A DNA stretch of 36,674 bases from Actinocrinis sp046724665 (GCA_046724665.1 JBKOWZ010000058.1:1-36674); one strand, 5' to 3'. Counted from the stretch's first letter, positions 7,554 through 16,369 are shown. Notes: generated by a model from the letters alone, not told the origin. Program-made: numbers and translations.

Positions 7554-9118
7554 TGTTGACCGGCGCGTATGCCACGGCAGGCTTCGGGGTCCAGCGTGGC
7601 CGCGTTCTATTGCGCCTCTGCCCGCGCTCGCGGGTTCGCTCTAGCGTGATCAAGGGGGAGCGCCGGATGTGTACGTGCGCGAAAGGCCGCCGGCGATGAT
7701 CGCAGAACTCGAGGTCGTCAAGGAGAGCGCCGCGCTCGAGCAGATCGAGCTGTGGCGAGCGCGGTTGGACGAGTTGCTGGTGCGGGCCGGTGAGCATGTC
7801 TTTCGCCGGGAGGCGCGGATGCGGCTGCGCGACTATGTCAAAGGGCTGCTCGCGCAGGTCGGGCGGAAGAACGCCTGGCAGATTGCCGAGTACGTCGGCC
7901 ATGCCACACCGGACGGGCTGCAGCATCTACTCGCTCGTGCCGTGTGGGATCCGGAGAAGGTACGCGACGAGCTGCGCGATTACGTGATCGAACACCTCGG
8001 CGCCGCGGACGGAGTGCTGATCGTGGACGAGACCGGGTTCATCAAGAAGGGCACCGCGTCGGCCGGGGTCGCACGCCAGTACACCGGCACGTCGGGGAAA
8101 GTGGACAACTGTCAGGTCGCCGTATTCGCCGCCTATGCCTCGCACCGGGGCCGGGCGCTGGTGGACCGGGAACTGTATCTTCCCAAGGCGTGGATGGACG
8201 ACCCGCAGCGATGCCGGGCTGCCGGGGTACCAGCCGAGCGCGAGTTCGCCACCAAGCCGCAGATCGCTCGCAGCGTGCTGGCCCGGCTACTCGAAGCCGG
8301 TGTGCCGGCCCGGTGGATCGCGGCAGACGAGGCCTACGGACAGGACTACAGGTTCCGGCGCGCCATCGAGCAACTCGGACTCGGCTATGTGCTGGCGGTG
8401 CCCAAGTCCCAGCAGGTACGCACGTTCGGCGCGATGAGACGGATCGACGAGCTGATCGGCATGGCGCCCGTACAGGCGTGGGAGCGCGTCTCCTGCGGTG
8501 ACGGCGCGAAGGGCCCGCGCGTCTACGACTGGGCCGTGGCCCAGTTGCCGCTGGTGCCCGACCATGACTACGAGGGTGATCCGGTGAGACGGTGGATGCT
8601 CGCTCGCCGCTCGCTCACCGGTGATCGGGAGATTGCCTACTACCTGGCCTACGGGCCCGTGGACACGGATGTCGCGGAGTTGATCCGGGTGGCCGCGGTC
8701 AGGTGGGCGATCGAGGAGTGCTTCCAGGCGGCGAAGAACGAGTGCGGGCTCGACCAGTACGAGGTGCGCCGCTATCCGGGCTGGTACCGACATGTGACCC
8801 TGGCGATGCTGGCGCACGCGTTCCTCGCGGTGCAGGCGGCCGACGCGGCGGAAAGGGGGGCGCCTCAAGTGGTCAACCCGTGGTCGTCAACTTATCGGTG
8901 GCAGAAGTTCGCAGGCTCCTGGCAGCTCTCAGCCTGCTGATCCCGCCTTCGGCGATGCACATCCTGGCATGGTCGAGGTGGCGGCGCAGGCACCAGGCGG
9001 TGGCGCGCGCCTGTCACTACCGGCGGCGCGTCGCGGTGCCCGGACAGCGCCAAAGCCCCGCGCTAGACTCAGCACGGGGCTCTTGACCAGCGGAAACAGC
9101 CAAAGTCCGGCTGGAGTA
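7433..9118 (+). mobile_element. IS701-family element 2 with 124-bp inverted repeats
   Basis: Abuts element 1, with only TTAG (7429-7432) between them. The arms 7430-7553 and 8998-9121 are perfect inverted copies of 124 bp. IS701 repeats are normally a few tens of bp. The right arm contains the last codons of the transposase, so the left arm is an inverted duplicate of the right end including coding sequence. The termini share TACTCCAGCCG with element 1. Flanks are TTAG on the left and CTAG on the right, both YTAR but not identical. The inserted DNA touches the 3' end of the small gene downstream of cydDC. Confidence 0.82.
7669..9086 (+). pseudogene. IS701-family transposase, frameshifted
   Basis: The first frame runs from GTG 7669 (GGGGGAG upstream) for 423 codons. 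It carries the DDE set in VLIVDETGFIKKG, AADEAYGQD and WAIEECFQAAKN, then diverges after AADAAERG into a nonsense tail ending at 8940. The expected C-terminus (VVVNLSVAEVRRLLAALSLL, then WSRWRRRHQAVARACHYRRR) is read in the -1 frame to TGA 9084-9086. The switch lies at AAAGGGGGG, about 8857-8865. Joined, the product would be about 471 residues, close to element 1's 457. The shift may be decay, a homopolymer sequencing error, or -1 slippage on the A3G6 run. ATG 7696 is an alternative start. Confidence 0.8.
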
Positions 9119-9121
9119 CTA
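8998..9121 (-). repeat. 124-bp inverted repeat, right arm
   Basis: Exact complement of 7430-7553. It spans the 3' coding end of the transposase and the IS right terminus. Confidence 0.9.
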
Positions 9122-9259
9122 GGCCCGGCGGGGGCTGCGTGCGCTGTGGCCGAGCGATGCAACCCACCGCAGCGCGTCCCAGGAGAGCCATGCGACGGTC
9201 ACGAGCGTCGCGACCGTGATCCAGAACAGAAATGCCACAAGGACGAATACCAGAGGCAT
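9119..9259 (-). CDS. 46-aa single-helix membrane protein downstream of cydDC
   Basis: This short ORF starts MPLVFVLVAFLFWITVATL, a single transmembrane segment, and continues WLSWDALRWVASLGHSARSPRRA. GGAGG lies about 9 nt before the ATG at 9259. It is the last gene of the leftward cydA-cydB-cydDC cluster, 68 nt after the cydDC stop. Small one-helix subunits (CydX, CydS) accompany bd oxidases elsewhere, so a CydX-like role is conceivable from size, topology and position; no sequence match to CydX is claimed. The TAG stop falls in the CTAG at the IS701 junction, so the original C-terminus may have been longer and been cut by the insertion. Confidence 0.55.
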   Translation of the reverse strand: MPLVFVLVAFLFWITVATLVTVAWLSWDALRWVASLGHSARSPRRA

Positions 9260-9327
9260 GGTGCGCGCGACCTCCTCAGTTCAGGTGAGCCGGTCTGGGG
9301 CGTTTCAACGCGCCCTTCCGTTCATGG

Positions 9328-12300
9328 TCACAGCGGCACCGGGACCGCGCATGGGCCGAACGGCCTGATCAGAGCGTGCGAAAAGTCGGATTGTCGCTGA
9401 GCGTCGTTCGGCGCGTGGCGGATCCACAGGACGGTACGCCCAGCCAGCGCGGCGCGCAGGTTGCGTTCGACGGCGGCGGCGGTCTCGGCGTCCAGGTGGG
9501 CGAGCGGCTCGTCGAGGACGATGACCGGTGCGCGGCTGAGCAGCGCGCGGGCCAGGGCGATGCGCTGGCGTTCGCCGCCGGAGACCGCGTCGCCGAGTTG
9601 GCCGACCTCGGTGTCCAAGCCGGCCGGCAGCCGCCTGACCCAGTCCGCGAGGCGGACGGTCGCCAACGCCTCCCACAGTGCGGGCTCGGCCGCGTCGGGC
9701 TGCGCGATGCGCAGGTTCTCGCGGATGCTCGCGTCGAACAGGTGCGCTTCCTGGCCGCAGACCGTGATCAGCGACCGGACGTGATCCGGGTCGACGCGGC
9801 GCAGATCGATTCCGTCGATGCGCACGGCGCCGGTGGTCGGGTCGAGGCAGCGGGACGCGAGCGCGGTCACCGTCGACTTGCCCGCGCCGCTCGGTCCGGT
9901 CAGTTCCACCTGCTCGCCTGCGCGGACGAGGAAGGAGACGTCTTCGACGGCCGGACGCCACGCGGCCGCAGCGGCCGGAGTCGTCGAGGCGGTTGGCATT
10001 GTCGGGGTGGTCGGCTCCGCTGACTCGGGCGTCGACGGATGCGGCCATGCGGCGGTCACCCGGTCGAATGCGAGCACGGACGTGTCTGTCCACGCGAGCG
10101 GCAGCGGCGCGCGCGGCGTCGGCACCAAGGGCGCGGCGTTCGCGATGTGGCGCAGCCGTTGCCAGCCCGCGCGTCCGCGGTCGTAGGCACGGGCGGCGTC
10201 TGGCAGCGCGGCGAGCAGTTCGAACAGGGCGAGCGGCGCGAGCACGAGTGCGGCGGCGATCGGGCCGGCGATCTGTCCGGTACGCACCGCTGCGATGGAC
10301 ACCGCGGCTAGTGCGGCGCAGGTCGCTCCGGCGGCGACGACGCTCAGAGCGTTGCCCAACCCGGCGGCGAATGCGCCACGCCGCTCGAGTGCGGACAAGC
10401 GTCGGTCGGCGGCGGCGATCCGATCAGCGCGCGCGGTGGCCGCGCCATACGCGGTCAGATCCGGCAGCGCGCCGAGCAGGTCCACGGTCTGCTCGGCCAG
10501 TTCGGCGTACGCGGTGGCGGTGCGTCGTCCCGCGCCACGGCTCGCCGCGCGCGTGGCGAGCGGAGCGGCCACTCCCGCGACGGCGACGCCCGCACCGAGC
10601 ACGAGCGCGCTCGCGGGCAGGACGAACACGTCGTACAGCAGCAGTCCGGCGCACGCGAGCGCGGTCGTCACTGCCGGAAGCAGGACTTTGAGGAACAACT
10701 CCTGTACGGCGTCGATGTCGGCTGTCAGCTTCGCCAGCAGGTCACCGCTGCGTTCGGCCGCCATGCCGGACGGGGCGCGCCGTAGCAGCCCGCGGTAGAC
10801 GCGCACCCGCAGATCGGCGAGCAGCCGCAGCGTCGCGTCGTGCCCGGCGAGCCGTTCGGCGTAGCGGGAGACCGCGCGGCCGATCCCGAAGGCCTGCACG
10901 GCCGCGATGCCGACCTGCAGGGTGAGCAGGGGCGGTCGCAGCGCCGCCGTGGCGATCAGCCAGGCGGAGGAGGCGGCCAGGCCGACGCCGCACAGCGCGG
11001 CGGCGGCGCCGAGCGCGACGGTGGCGAGGATGCGTGCTCTGATGCGTCGTGGTTCGGAAGTCGGAGCATGGCTGTGAGCAGGAAGGGGGACAGGAGCGCG
11101 AGCGGCTGCGAGAGGGGAAGAGGTCGTCGTGGCGGCGGGTTCGAGACGCACGACGCGGTCGCAGAGGTCGAGCAGTGCCGGGCGGTGGGTGATCAGGAGT
11201 GCGGCGCGTCCGGGCAGCCAGGCGCGCAGGGACGCGGTGATGCTGGACTCGGTCTCCGCGTCCAGGTGCTCGGTGGGTTCGTCGAGCAGCACGATCGGCG
11301 CGTCGCGCACGATCGCGCGCGCTAGCGCGACCCGGCGGGCTTGGCCGCCGGACAGTGCGGTGCCTTCGCGCCCGAGCGGGGTGCCGAGTGGGAAGTCGAT
11401 GCCCGCGGCGGTGGCGGCGGTAGCGACCTCGGCGTCCGTGGCGGCGGGACGGCCGAGCCGGATCGCGTCCGCGACCGTGCGTCCGGTGAGCCGGGGGTGC
11501 TGCGGCACCCACGCGATCCGCGCGCGCCAGGCCGCCAAGTCGACTTCGGCCAGGTCCACGTCCCCGACGGTGACCCGGCCGGTTGACGGCGTGTCGAACC
11601 CGAGCAGCAGGTGCAGCAGCGTGGATTTGCCGATGCCGCTGGGTCCGACGAGTGCCGTGGCGCGTCCGGCGGCGAAAGATATGTCGAGGTCTGGGACGAG
11701 TTGATCGGGGCGGTCCGGGCGGGCGACGCTGACGCCTTCGAACCGGATTCCGGTGTCGGTGTCAGCGCTGGTGTCGGTGCTCGGACCGGTGTCGCGCGGA
11801 ATCTGTGGCGGGGTCAGGGCGAAGACGCGGTCGGTGGCGGCGACTCCTTCGGCCGCCTCGTGGTAGCGGGCGCCGACCAGGCGAAGCGGCAGGTAGACCT
11901 CGGGCGCGCAGATCAGCACGAGCAGGCTGGTGCGCAGAGTCAGTGTCCCGTCGGCGAGGCGCAGTCCGATGGCGACCGCGACCATCGCGACGGAGAGCAT
12001 CGCAATCAGTTCGAGGACCAGCGAGGAGAGGAACGCTACGCGCAGCGTCCGCGTCGTGGCGCGCCGGTGCGCGTCGGCGGCGCGGTGTATCGCGGCCTGC
12101 TGGCTCTTCGCGCGGCCGAAGGCGACGAGGGTGGGCAGCCCGGCGACGACTTCGAGGAAGTGTCCGCCGAGCCGTTCGAGCGCGGACCAGCGCCGTGCCA
12201 TGTAGTCGCGGGTCGCCAGGCCGATCAGGATCATGAAGACCGGGATCAGCGGGATGGTCAGCGCGATGATCACGGCACTGAGCGGGTCGGCCGCCAGGAT

Positions 12301-12756
12301 CCTGATGCCGAGGACGGCCGGCACGATCGCCGCCAGCGCGAGCTGTGGCAGGTAGCGGCCGAAGTAGCCGTCCAGTGCGTCGATCCCGCGCGTCGCCAGC
12401 ACGGTCAGTTCGCCGGTGCGCTCCCGGTCGGCGGGGCGCGCCGGGCCGTGGATCAGGCTGCGGATGAGGTCGCCGCGCAGCGCGGCTTTGACGGCCGTGG
12501 ACGTGCGCGCCGCGCAGGCCTCCCTCGCCCACGCGAGTGCGGCGCGCCCGGCGCTCGCGGCGAGCAGGCCCAGCAGCGCGCTCGTATACGGCGCCTGAGA
12601 CCTGGGCGCGAGGATCATCCGCGAGACCAGGTCGGCTAGCAGGGTGGCCTGCGCGATCAGCAGCAGCGCGTCCAGTGCGCCGATCCCGGCGAGCGCCGCG
12701 AGGAAGGCGCGTACCGGCCGCGCCCGGCGCAGCAGCCTGGGATCGACGGGCTTCAC
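9328..12756 (-). CDS. cydDC: Fused CydDC ABC exporter for cytochrome bd assembly
   Basis: A single 1142-residue chain holding both half-transporters. The CydD half has six membrane segments (about 20-310), Walker A GPSGIGKST (371-379), signature LSGGQ (468-472) and Walker B IVLLDEP (488-494). The CydC half begins near residue 580 and has Walker A GPSGAGKST (954-962), signature VSGGE (1058-1062) and Walker B VIVLDEP (about 1078). The CydDC family exports thiols (cysteine/glutathione in E. coli) needed for bd oxidase haem assembly. Fusion is common in actinobacteria. The start ATG overlaps the cydB stop by 4 nt (ATGA), so the two are translationally coupled. A low-complexity Pro/Thr/Ala linker separates the halves' nucleotide domains from the next membrane region. 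Confidence 0.95.
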   Translation of the reverse strand: MKPVDPRLLRRARPVRAFLAALAGIGALDALLLIAQATLLADLVSRMILAPRSQAPYTSALLGLLAASAGRAALAWAREACAARTSTAVKAALRGDLIRSLIHGPARPADRERTGELTVLATRGIDALDGYFGRYLPQLALAAIVPAVLGIRILAADPLSAVIIALTIPLIPVFMILIGLATRDYMARRWSALERLGGHFLEVVAGLPTLVAFGRAKSQQAAIHRAADAHRRATTRTLRVAFLSSLVLELIAMLSVAMVAVAIGLRLADGTLTLRTSLLVLICAPEVYLPLRLVGARYHEAAEGVAATDRVFALTPPQIPRDTGPSTDTSADTDTGIRFEGVSVARPDRPDQLVPDLDISFAAGRATALVGPSGIGKSTLLHLLLGFDTPSTGRVTVGDVDLAEVDLAAWRARIAWVPQHPRLTGRTVADAIRLGRPAATDAEVATAATAAGIDFPLGTPLGREGTALSGGQARRVALARAIVRDAPIVLLDEPTEHLDAETESSITASLRAWLPGRAALLITHRPALLDLCDRVVRLEPAATTTSSPLAAARAPVPLPAHSHAPTSEPRRIRARILATVALGAAAALCGVGLAASSAWLIATAALRPPLLTLQVGIAAVQAFGIGRAVSRYAERLAGHDATLRLLADLRVRVYRGLLRRAPSGMAAERSGDLLAKLTADIDAVQELFLKVLLPAVTTALACAGLLLYDVFVLPASALVLGAGVAVAGVAAPLATRAASRGAGRRTATAYAELAEQTVDLLGALPDLTAYGAATARADRIAAADRRLSALERRGAFAAGLGNALSVVAAGATCAALAAVSIAAVRTGQIAGPIAAALVLAPLALFELLAALPDAARAYDRGRAGWQRLRHIANAAPLVPTPRAPLPLAWTDTSVLAFDRVTAAWPHPSTPESAEPTTPTMPTASTTPAAAAAWRPAVEDVSFLVRAGEQVELTGPSGAGKSTVTALASRCLDPTTGAVRIDGIDLRRVDPDHVRSLITVCGQEAHLFDASIRENLRIAQPDAAEPALWEALATVRLADWVRRLPAGLDTEVGQLGDAVSGGERQRIALARALLSRAPVIVLDEPLAHLDAETAAAVERNLRAALAGRTVLWIRHAPNDAQRQSDFSHALIRPFGPCAVPVPL

Positions 12757-13832
12757 GCGGCGCTGCCTTCCTGTCGGCGGCCGGGGTGCTCCGCCGTGGG
12801 CGGCCTGCGCGAAGCGGGCAGGGACACCTCACCGTCCGCGATGATCCGCGCACGGAAGATCCAGTATGTCCAGGACTGATATGCCAGCACGAGCGGTGTG
12901 AAGGCGAGGGCGACCCAGCTCATCACGGTGAGCGTGTAATGGCTCGACGACGCGTTGGCGACGGTCAGGCTGTAGGCCGCCGACGTCGTGGACGGCATCA
13001 CGGCCGGATGCAACGCCAGGAAGAGCGTCACGGTCGTGGCCACGATCGCGGTGCCGGTGCCCGCGAACGCCCAGCCGTCGCGATCCCGCCACGTTGCCGC
13101 CAATCCGCCGAGCAGGGCGGCCGCGGCGATGACGGCCGTCGCCGCGCTCGCGGCCAGGTGACCGTGCGAGGCGCCGCTCTCGTGTACCAGGGTCCAGCCG
13201 AGGAACGCGACAGCGCAGGCCGCCGCGACGGGACCGAGCAGCAGCACCGCCTTACGGGACCGGTCGCGCAGTTCGCCGGTCGTCTTGAGCGCGAGGAACA
13301 CGGCGCCGTGCAACGCGAACACGCTCAGCGTGGTCAGTCCGCCGAGCAGCGCATAGGGATTGAGCAGCGTGAAGAAGGACCCTGTGTAGTGGTGCGCGGC
13401 GTCGATCGGCACTCCGCGCACGATGTTTCCGAACGCCACGCCCCACAACAGCGCCGGCACCGCGGCGCTCACGGCGTGCGCCAGATCCCAGCGGCGCCGC
13501 CAACCCGCATCAGCCTCCTTGTTGCGATATTCGATCGCGATGACCCGCACGATCAGCGCGACGAGGATCAGCAGCAGCGCCAGGTAGAAACCGCTGAACA
13601 GCGTCGCATACCACTGCGGGAACGCGGCGAAGGTCGCGCCGCCGGCCACCAGCAGCCACACCTCGTTGCCGTCCCAGACCGGCCCGATGGCGCGCAGCAG
13701 CAGTCCACGCTCGCGCTCGTCACGGCCGATCGCGTGCAACAGGACCCCGACGCCGAAGTCGAAGCCCTCCAACAGGAAGTATCCGCACCACAGCAGCGCG
13801 ATCAGCTCGAACCACAGGTTCTGCAAAGACAT
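12753..13832 (-). CDS. cydB: Cytochrome bd ubiquinol/menaquinol oxidase subunit II
   Basis: A 359-residue polytopic membrane protein beginning MSLQNLWFELIALLWCGYFLLEGFDFGVG, with the conserved GFDFG block. DGNEVWLLVAGGATFAAFP is also a family hallmark. Eight or so hydrophobic segments follow, and the C-terminus is a short charged tail. It partners with CydA in the proton-motive, high-affinity terminal oxidase and carries no haem itself. It lies 22 nt after cydA and overlaps cydDC by 4 nt, forming one operon. GGAGAGGGGAT precedes the ATG. Confidence 0.96.
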   Translation of the reverse strand: MSLQNLWFELIALLWCGYFLLEGFDFGVGVLLHAIGRDERERGLLLRAIGPVWDGNEVWLLVAGGATFAAFPQWYATLFSGFYLALLLILVALIVRVIAIEYRNKEADAGWRRRWDLAHAVSAAVPALLWGVAFGNIVRGVPIDAAHHYTGSFFTLLNPYALLGGLTTLSVFALHGAVFLALKTTGELRDRSRKAVLLLGPVAAACAVAFLGWTLVHESGASHGHLAASAATAVIAAAALLGGLAATWRDRDGWAFAGTGTAIVATTVTLFLALHPAVMPSTTSAAYSLTVANASSSHYTLTVMSWVALAFTPLVLAYQSWTYWIFRARIIADGEVSLPASRRPPTAEHPGRRQEGSAA

Positions 13833-13854
13833 CGCCGGATCCCCTCTCCTGGTG

Positions 13855-15261
13855 TCAGTACGCGAAGCCGAGATCGGGCTCGGCGCCCGGGTCCGTCGGC
13901 GCGGATGATCCGACCGGATCGCCGGGTCCGTGGCGCGCCGCGCGCAGCGTCAGCCCGACCTCGACGACCGCGAGCACCGCGTACAGCAGCGTGAGCACGA
14001 TCAGTGAGGTCAACACCGTGCCCGCGCCGACCGTCGGCGAGACGGACCGCCGGGTGGCCAGCACGCCGTACACGGCCCAGGGCTGGCGGCCCATCTCGGT
14101 GAAGATCCAGCCGAAGCTGGAAGCCAGCGGACCGAGGGCGAGCGACCACAGCGCGGCCCGGTAGAACCAGCGCCGCTCGGGCGCCGGGGTGCGCCCGGCG
14201 CGGGTGAGCCAGAGCCCGATCAGCGCGACGAGTCCGGCCAGCAGGCCGAAGCCGATCATCAGCCGGAAGGACCAGTACGTCACCGGGATCACCGGCGTAT
14301 AGGCGCCCGGACCGTACTTGGCGACCTCGGCGGCCTGTACGTCGTTGATGCCCTGCACCTGTCCGTGGAACGAACCGGTGGCCAGGAAGGAGAGCACGCC
14401 CGGCAGCCGCACGGACCAGACCTCCGACTTCCCGTCCAGCGAACCGATCGTGAACAGCGAGAAGGACGCGGGCTGCGCGGTGTGGTACAGCGCCTCGGCC
14501 GCCGCCATCTTCATCGGCTGCTGATCGGTCATGATCTTGCTGTCGATGTCGCCGGTCACCGCGGTCAGCACACAAGCGGCGAACGAGGTCCACAGCCCGA
14601 GCCGCAGCGAGGGGCGCATCGTGTCAGCATGCTGACCGCGCCGCAGGTGCCAGGCGCTGACCGCGACGATGAGCAGCCCGGACAGCAGGAACGCGGCGGC
14701 GATGGTGTGCGCGAAGGCGACCAGCGCGGTGGAGTTGGTCAGCACCGCCCAGATGCTGGTCAGCCGCGCGGTGTGGGTCGCCGGGTCGAGCACGAAGCCG
14801 ACCGGGTGCTGCATCCAGGCGTTGGCCGCGAGGATGAAGTACGCCGAGAGCATGGTTCCGATCCCGGCCAGCCAGATGCAGGCCACGTGCACGCGCGGCG
14901 GCAGCCGGTCCCAGCCGAAGATCCACAGGCCGAGGAAGGTGGATTCCAGGAAGAACGCCAGCAGCCCCTCGATCGCCAGCGGCGCGCCGAACACGTCGCC
15001 GACGAACCGCGAGTACTCGCTCCAGGCCATACCGAACTGGAACTCCTGCACGATCCCGGTGGCCACGCCGAGCGCGAAGTTGATCAGGAACAGCTTCCCC
15101 CAGAACTTCGTCGCGCGCAGATAGTGCTCGCGGCCGGTGCGCAGCCACGCGGTCTGCAGGCCCGCGGTCAGCAGCGATAGGCCGATGGTCAGCGGTACGA
15201 ACAGGAAGTGGTAGACGGTGGTGATGCCGAACTGCCAACGGGCAAGCAGCAACGCGTCCAC
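13855..15261 (-). CDS. cydA: Cytochrome bd oxidase subunit I
   Basis: A 468-residue haem-bearing catalytic subunit that oxidises quinol and reduces O2. With the GTG at 15261 as start, the haem ligands fall where E. coli CydA has them: His18 (TVYHFLF), His185 (VAFAHTIAAA) and Met335 (FRLMIGFGLL). Glu98 and Glu106 (AIEGLLAFFLEST) match the proton-pathway acids, and the quinol-loop motif GDIDSKIMTDQQPMKMAAAEA is present. The loop is of the short type. The open frame continues upstream, but GTG 15261 follows AAAGGA and gives the natural N-terminus VDALLLARWQFG. It is first in cydA-cydB-cydDC. Two DevR-type boxes lie 70-105 nt upstream, suggesting induction at low oxygen. Confidence 0.96.
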   Translation of the reverse strand: MDALLLARWQFGITTVYHFLFVPLTIGLSLLTAGLQTAWLRTGREHYLRATKFWGKLFLINFALGVATGIVQEFQFGMAWSEYSRFVGDVFGAPLAIEGLLAFFLESTFLGLWIFGWDRLPPRVHVACIWLAGIGTMLSAYFILAANAWMQHPVGFVLDPATHTARLTSIWAVLTNSTALVAFAHTIAAAFLLSGLLIVAVSAWHLRRGQHADTMRPSLRLGLWTSFAACVLTAVTGDIDSKIMTDQQPMKMAAAEALYHTAQPASFSLFTIGSLDGKSEVWSVRLPGVLSFLATGSFHGQVQGINDVQAAEVAKYGPGAYTPVIPVTYWSFRLMIGFGLLAGLVALIGLWLTRAGRTPAPERRWFYRAALWSLALGPLASSFGWIFTEMGRQPWAVYGVLATRRSVSPTVGAGTVLTSLIVLTLLYAVLAVVEVGLTLRAARHGPGDPVGSSAPTDPGAEPDLGFAY

Positions 15262-15329
15262 GGCGCGGGTCCTTTCGGCGATGATCGCGGATGCTCCCGA
15301 GGATCGCGGATCTGGGTCCCTCCACGTCA

Positions 15330-15366
15330 GGGCGCACCGTCCCGGCTTGCCGCGGACCAAAGTCCC
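15330..15366 (-). promoter_or_regulatory. Tandem DevR-type boxes upstream of cydA
   Basis: On the minus strand the distal core is GGGACTTTGGTCCG (15353-15366). With flanks it reads TTCGGGACTTTGGTCC, 16 of 20 positions of the mycobacterial consensus TTSGGGACTWWAGTCCCSAA. A second core, GGGACGGTGCGCCC (15330-15343), starts exactly 23 bp later on the same face. Confidence 0.65.
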
Positions 15367-15421
15367 GAACCGGCCACGCGCGGCACCACGTCACGCCGGG
15401 AGGGGCCAGCGCTGCCAACTG

Positions 15422-15562
15422 TCAGTACAGCAGTGTGCGCTTGCCCGACGGTGTGCGCAGGTCCAGTTCGGGAAGTTCCTTGCGGATGCGGCGGCGCCTG
15501 ATGATCCGTGTACGCGCACCCGCCGGTGCGTTCCGGTTCCCGCTGGCCGGGGACTCGTACAT
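15422..15562 (-). CDS. Small basic protein, unknown
   Basis: A 46-residue ORF, MYESPASGNRNAPAG then an Arg-rich stretch (RTRIIRRRRIRKELPELDL). AAGGAGG lies 8 nt before the ATG at 15562. An ATG at 15568 is too close to it. No recognised domain; the positive cluster could bind nucleic acid, but that is speculation. It lies between cydA and tandem DevR-type boxes at 15653-15689, so it may be a hypoxia-induced small protein. Confidence 0.45.
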   Translation of the reverse strand: MYESPASGNRNAPAGARTRIIRRRRIRKELPELDLRTPSGKRTLLY

Positions 15563-15652
15563 CGTCATCGCCTCCTTGGCGTCGGTCCGCGAGTTCCACG
15601 GCCGCCGACCGACCGTGAGCCCCACTCTTGTTCGCCTGAACCGGTCTGGCGT

Positions 15653-15689
15653 GGGCCTTGGGACGCGAGTGTGCCGGGACCAACGGACC
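15653..15689. promoter_or_regulatory. Tandem DevR-type boxes, divergent region
   Basis: GGGCCTTGGGACGC (15653-15666) and GGGACCAACGGACC (15676-15689) start exactly 23 bp apart. They lie between the leftward 46-aa gene and the rightward SHOCT gene. Confidence 0.45.
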
Positions 15690-15764
15690 GGCAGCGACGA
15701 GACCAAGGTCCAGGTCAGCCGCCTGTCCGAGCTTCGGCGCGGTGCCGTTCGTCCAGGTGAGCGA

Positions 15765-15815
15765 GGGACGGTCGGCGGACCGCTCGGCTCTGCCCGGCTG
15801 ATGCGCGCGGCGGGA
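15765..15815 (+). promoter_or_regulatory. Promoter block shared with gap (DevR box + GGCTCTGCC)
   Basis: Begins with the box GGGACGGTCGGCGG (15765-15778). GGCTCTGCC follows 21 nt after the first G (15786-15794), then TGCGCGCGGCGG. Over 51 nt it matches the region before GAPDH (30454-30504) at 44 positions. It lies about 105 nt before the SHOCT gene, which it presumably drives. Confidence 0.55.
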
Positions 15816-15919
15816 ACCTTGCCGCAGAGGAGCAGTCGTGTCGCGAGCGGCCGGCCGATCCGGCCGAGTGCGCCGGCGCCAGGTTCTCGCGCGAACGCAG
15901 CACGGAGAGGGACGGCGGC

Positions 15920-16189
15920 ATGATGATGAACGGCTGGTCCGGGTCGATGTCGGCCTGGGACTGGATGTGGATGGTTCTCGCGTTGACGGCGGCGATCACC
16001 GTGGCGATGGCGAGCATCACGCTCGCGGTGCGCTCGGCGCGGCGCGGAGGCGCCACAGCGCCAGTGCCGCCGGTATCCGCGGCGGCCAGTGCCGAGAACG
16101 TGCTCGCCGACCGCTTCGCCCGGAGCGAGATCGGCGAGGACGAGTACTGGCAGCGCGTGCAGACGTTGCGCGCAACGGACCAGCGCTAA
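15920..16189 (+). CDS. SHOCT-domain small membrane protein
   Basis: An 89-residue protein with three Met codons at the start, one transmembrane helix (about residues 13-36, WMWMVLALTAAITVAMASITLAV region) and a basic juxtamembrane RSARRGG. A C-terminal SHOCT-type helical motif, LADRFARSEIGEDEYWQRVQTLR, follows. SHOCT motifs are short oligomerisation-like elements at the ends of many membrane or stress proteins. Specific function is unknown. The start is uncertain among ATG 15920, 15923 and 15926; a GGAGAGGGA site lies upstream. The conserved DevR-type promoter block at 15765 suggests low-oxygen control. A hairpin follows at 16331. Confidence 0.75.
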   Translation: MMMNGWSGSMSAWDWMWMVLALTAAITVAMASITLAVRSARRGGATAPVPPVSAAASAENVLADRFARSEIGEDEYWQRVQTLRATDQR

Positions 16190-16330
16190 GCGATCGTTTC
16201 CGTCTCGATCGTTGCCCAGCGCCGGGCGCCTGGCGCCCGCGACGGGCCCTTCCTATTCGCGCACGCAGATCGTTCCGGCCGCAGATAGTCGCCTGCCCAG
16301 GCGCACGGGCCGGAGGCCGCGTCGCAGCCC

Positions 16331-16369
16331 CGGGCTGAACGTGCGTTGTCGTGGCGCACGCTCAGCCCG
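16331..16369. terminator. Hairpin between convergent genes
   Basis: CGGGCTGAACGTGCG (16331-16345) pairs with 16355-16369 through one mismatch, with a 9-nt loop. It lies between the rightward SHOCT gene and the leftward dehydrogenase remnant and can serve both. Confidence 0.6.

Noticed and set aside
12537..13994. Long rightward open frame across cydDC/cydB/cydA
   Set aside because: Antisense shadow of the cyd genes; Arg/Gly/Gln-rich low complexity and no ribosome site.
15838..16338. 166-codon frame overlapping the SHOCT gene
   Set aside because: Though AGGAG precedes its GTG, the product is a low-complexity Arg/Gly shadow and the SHOCT frame fits a known pattern.
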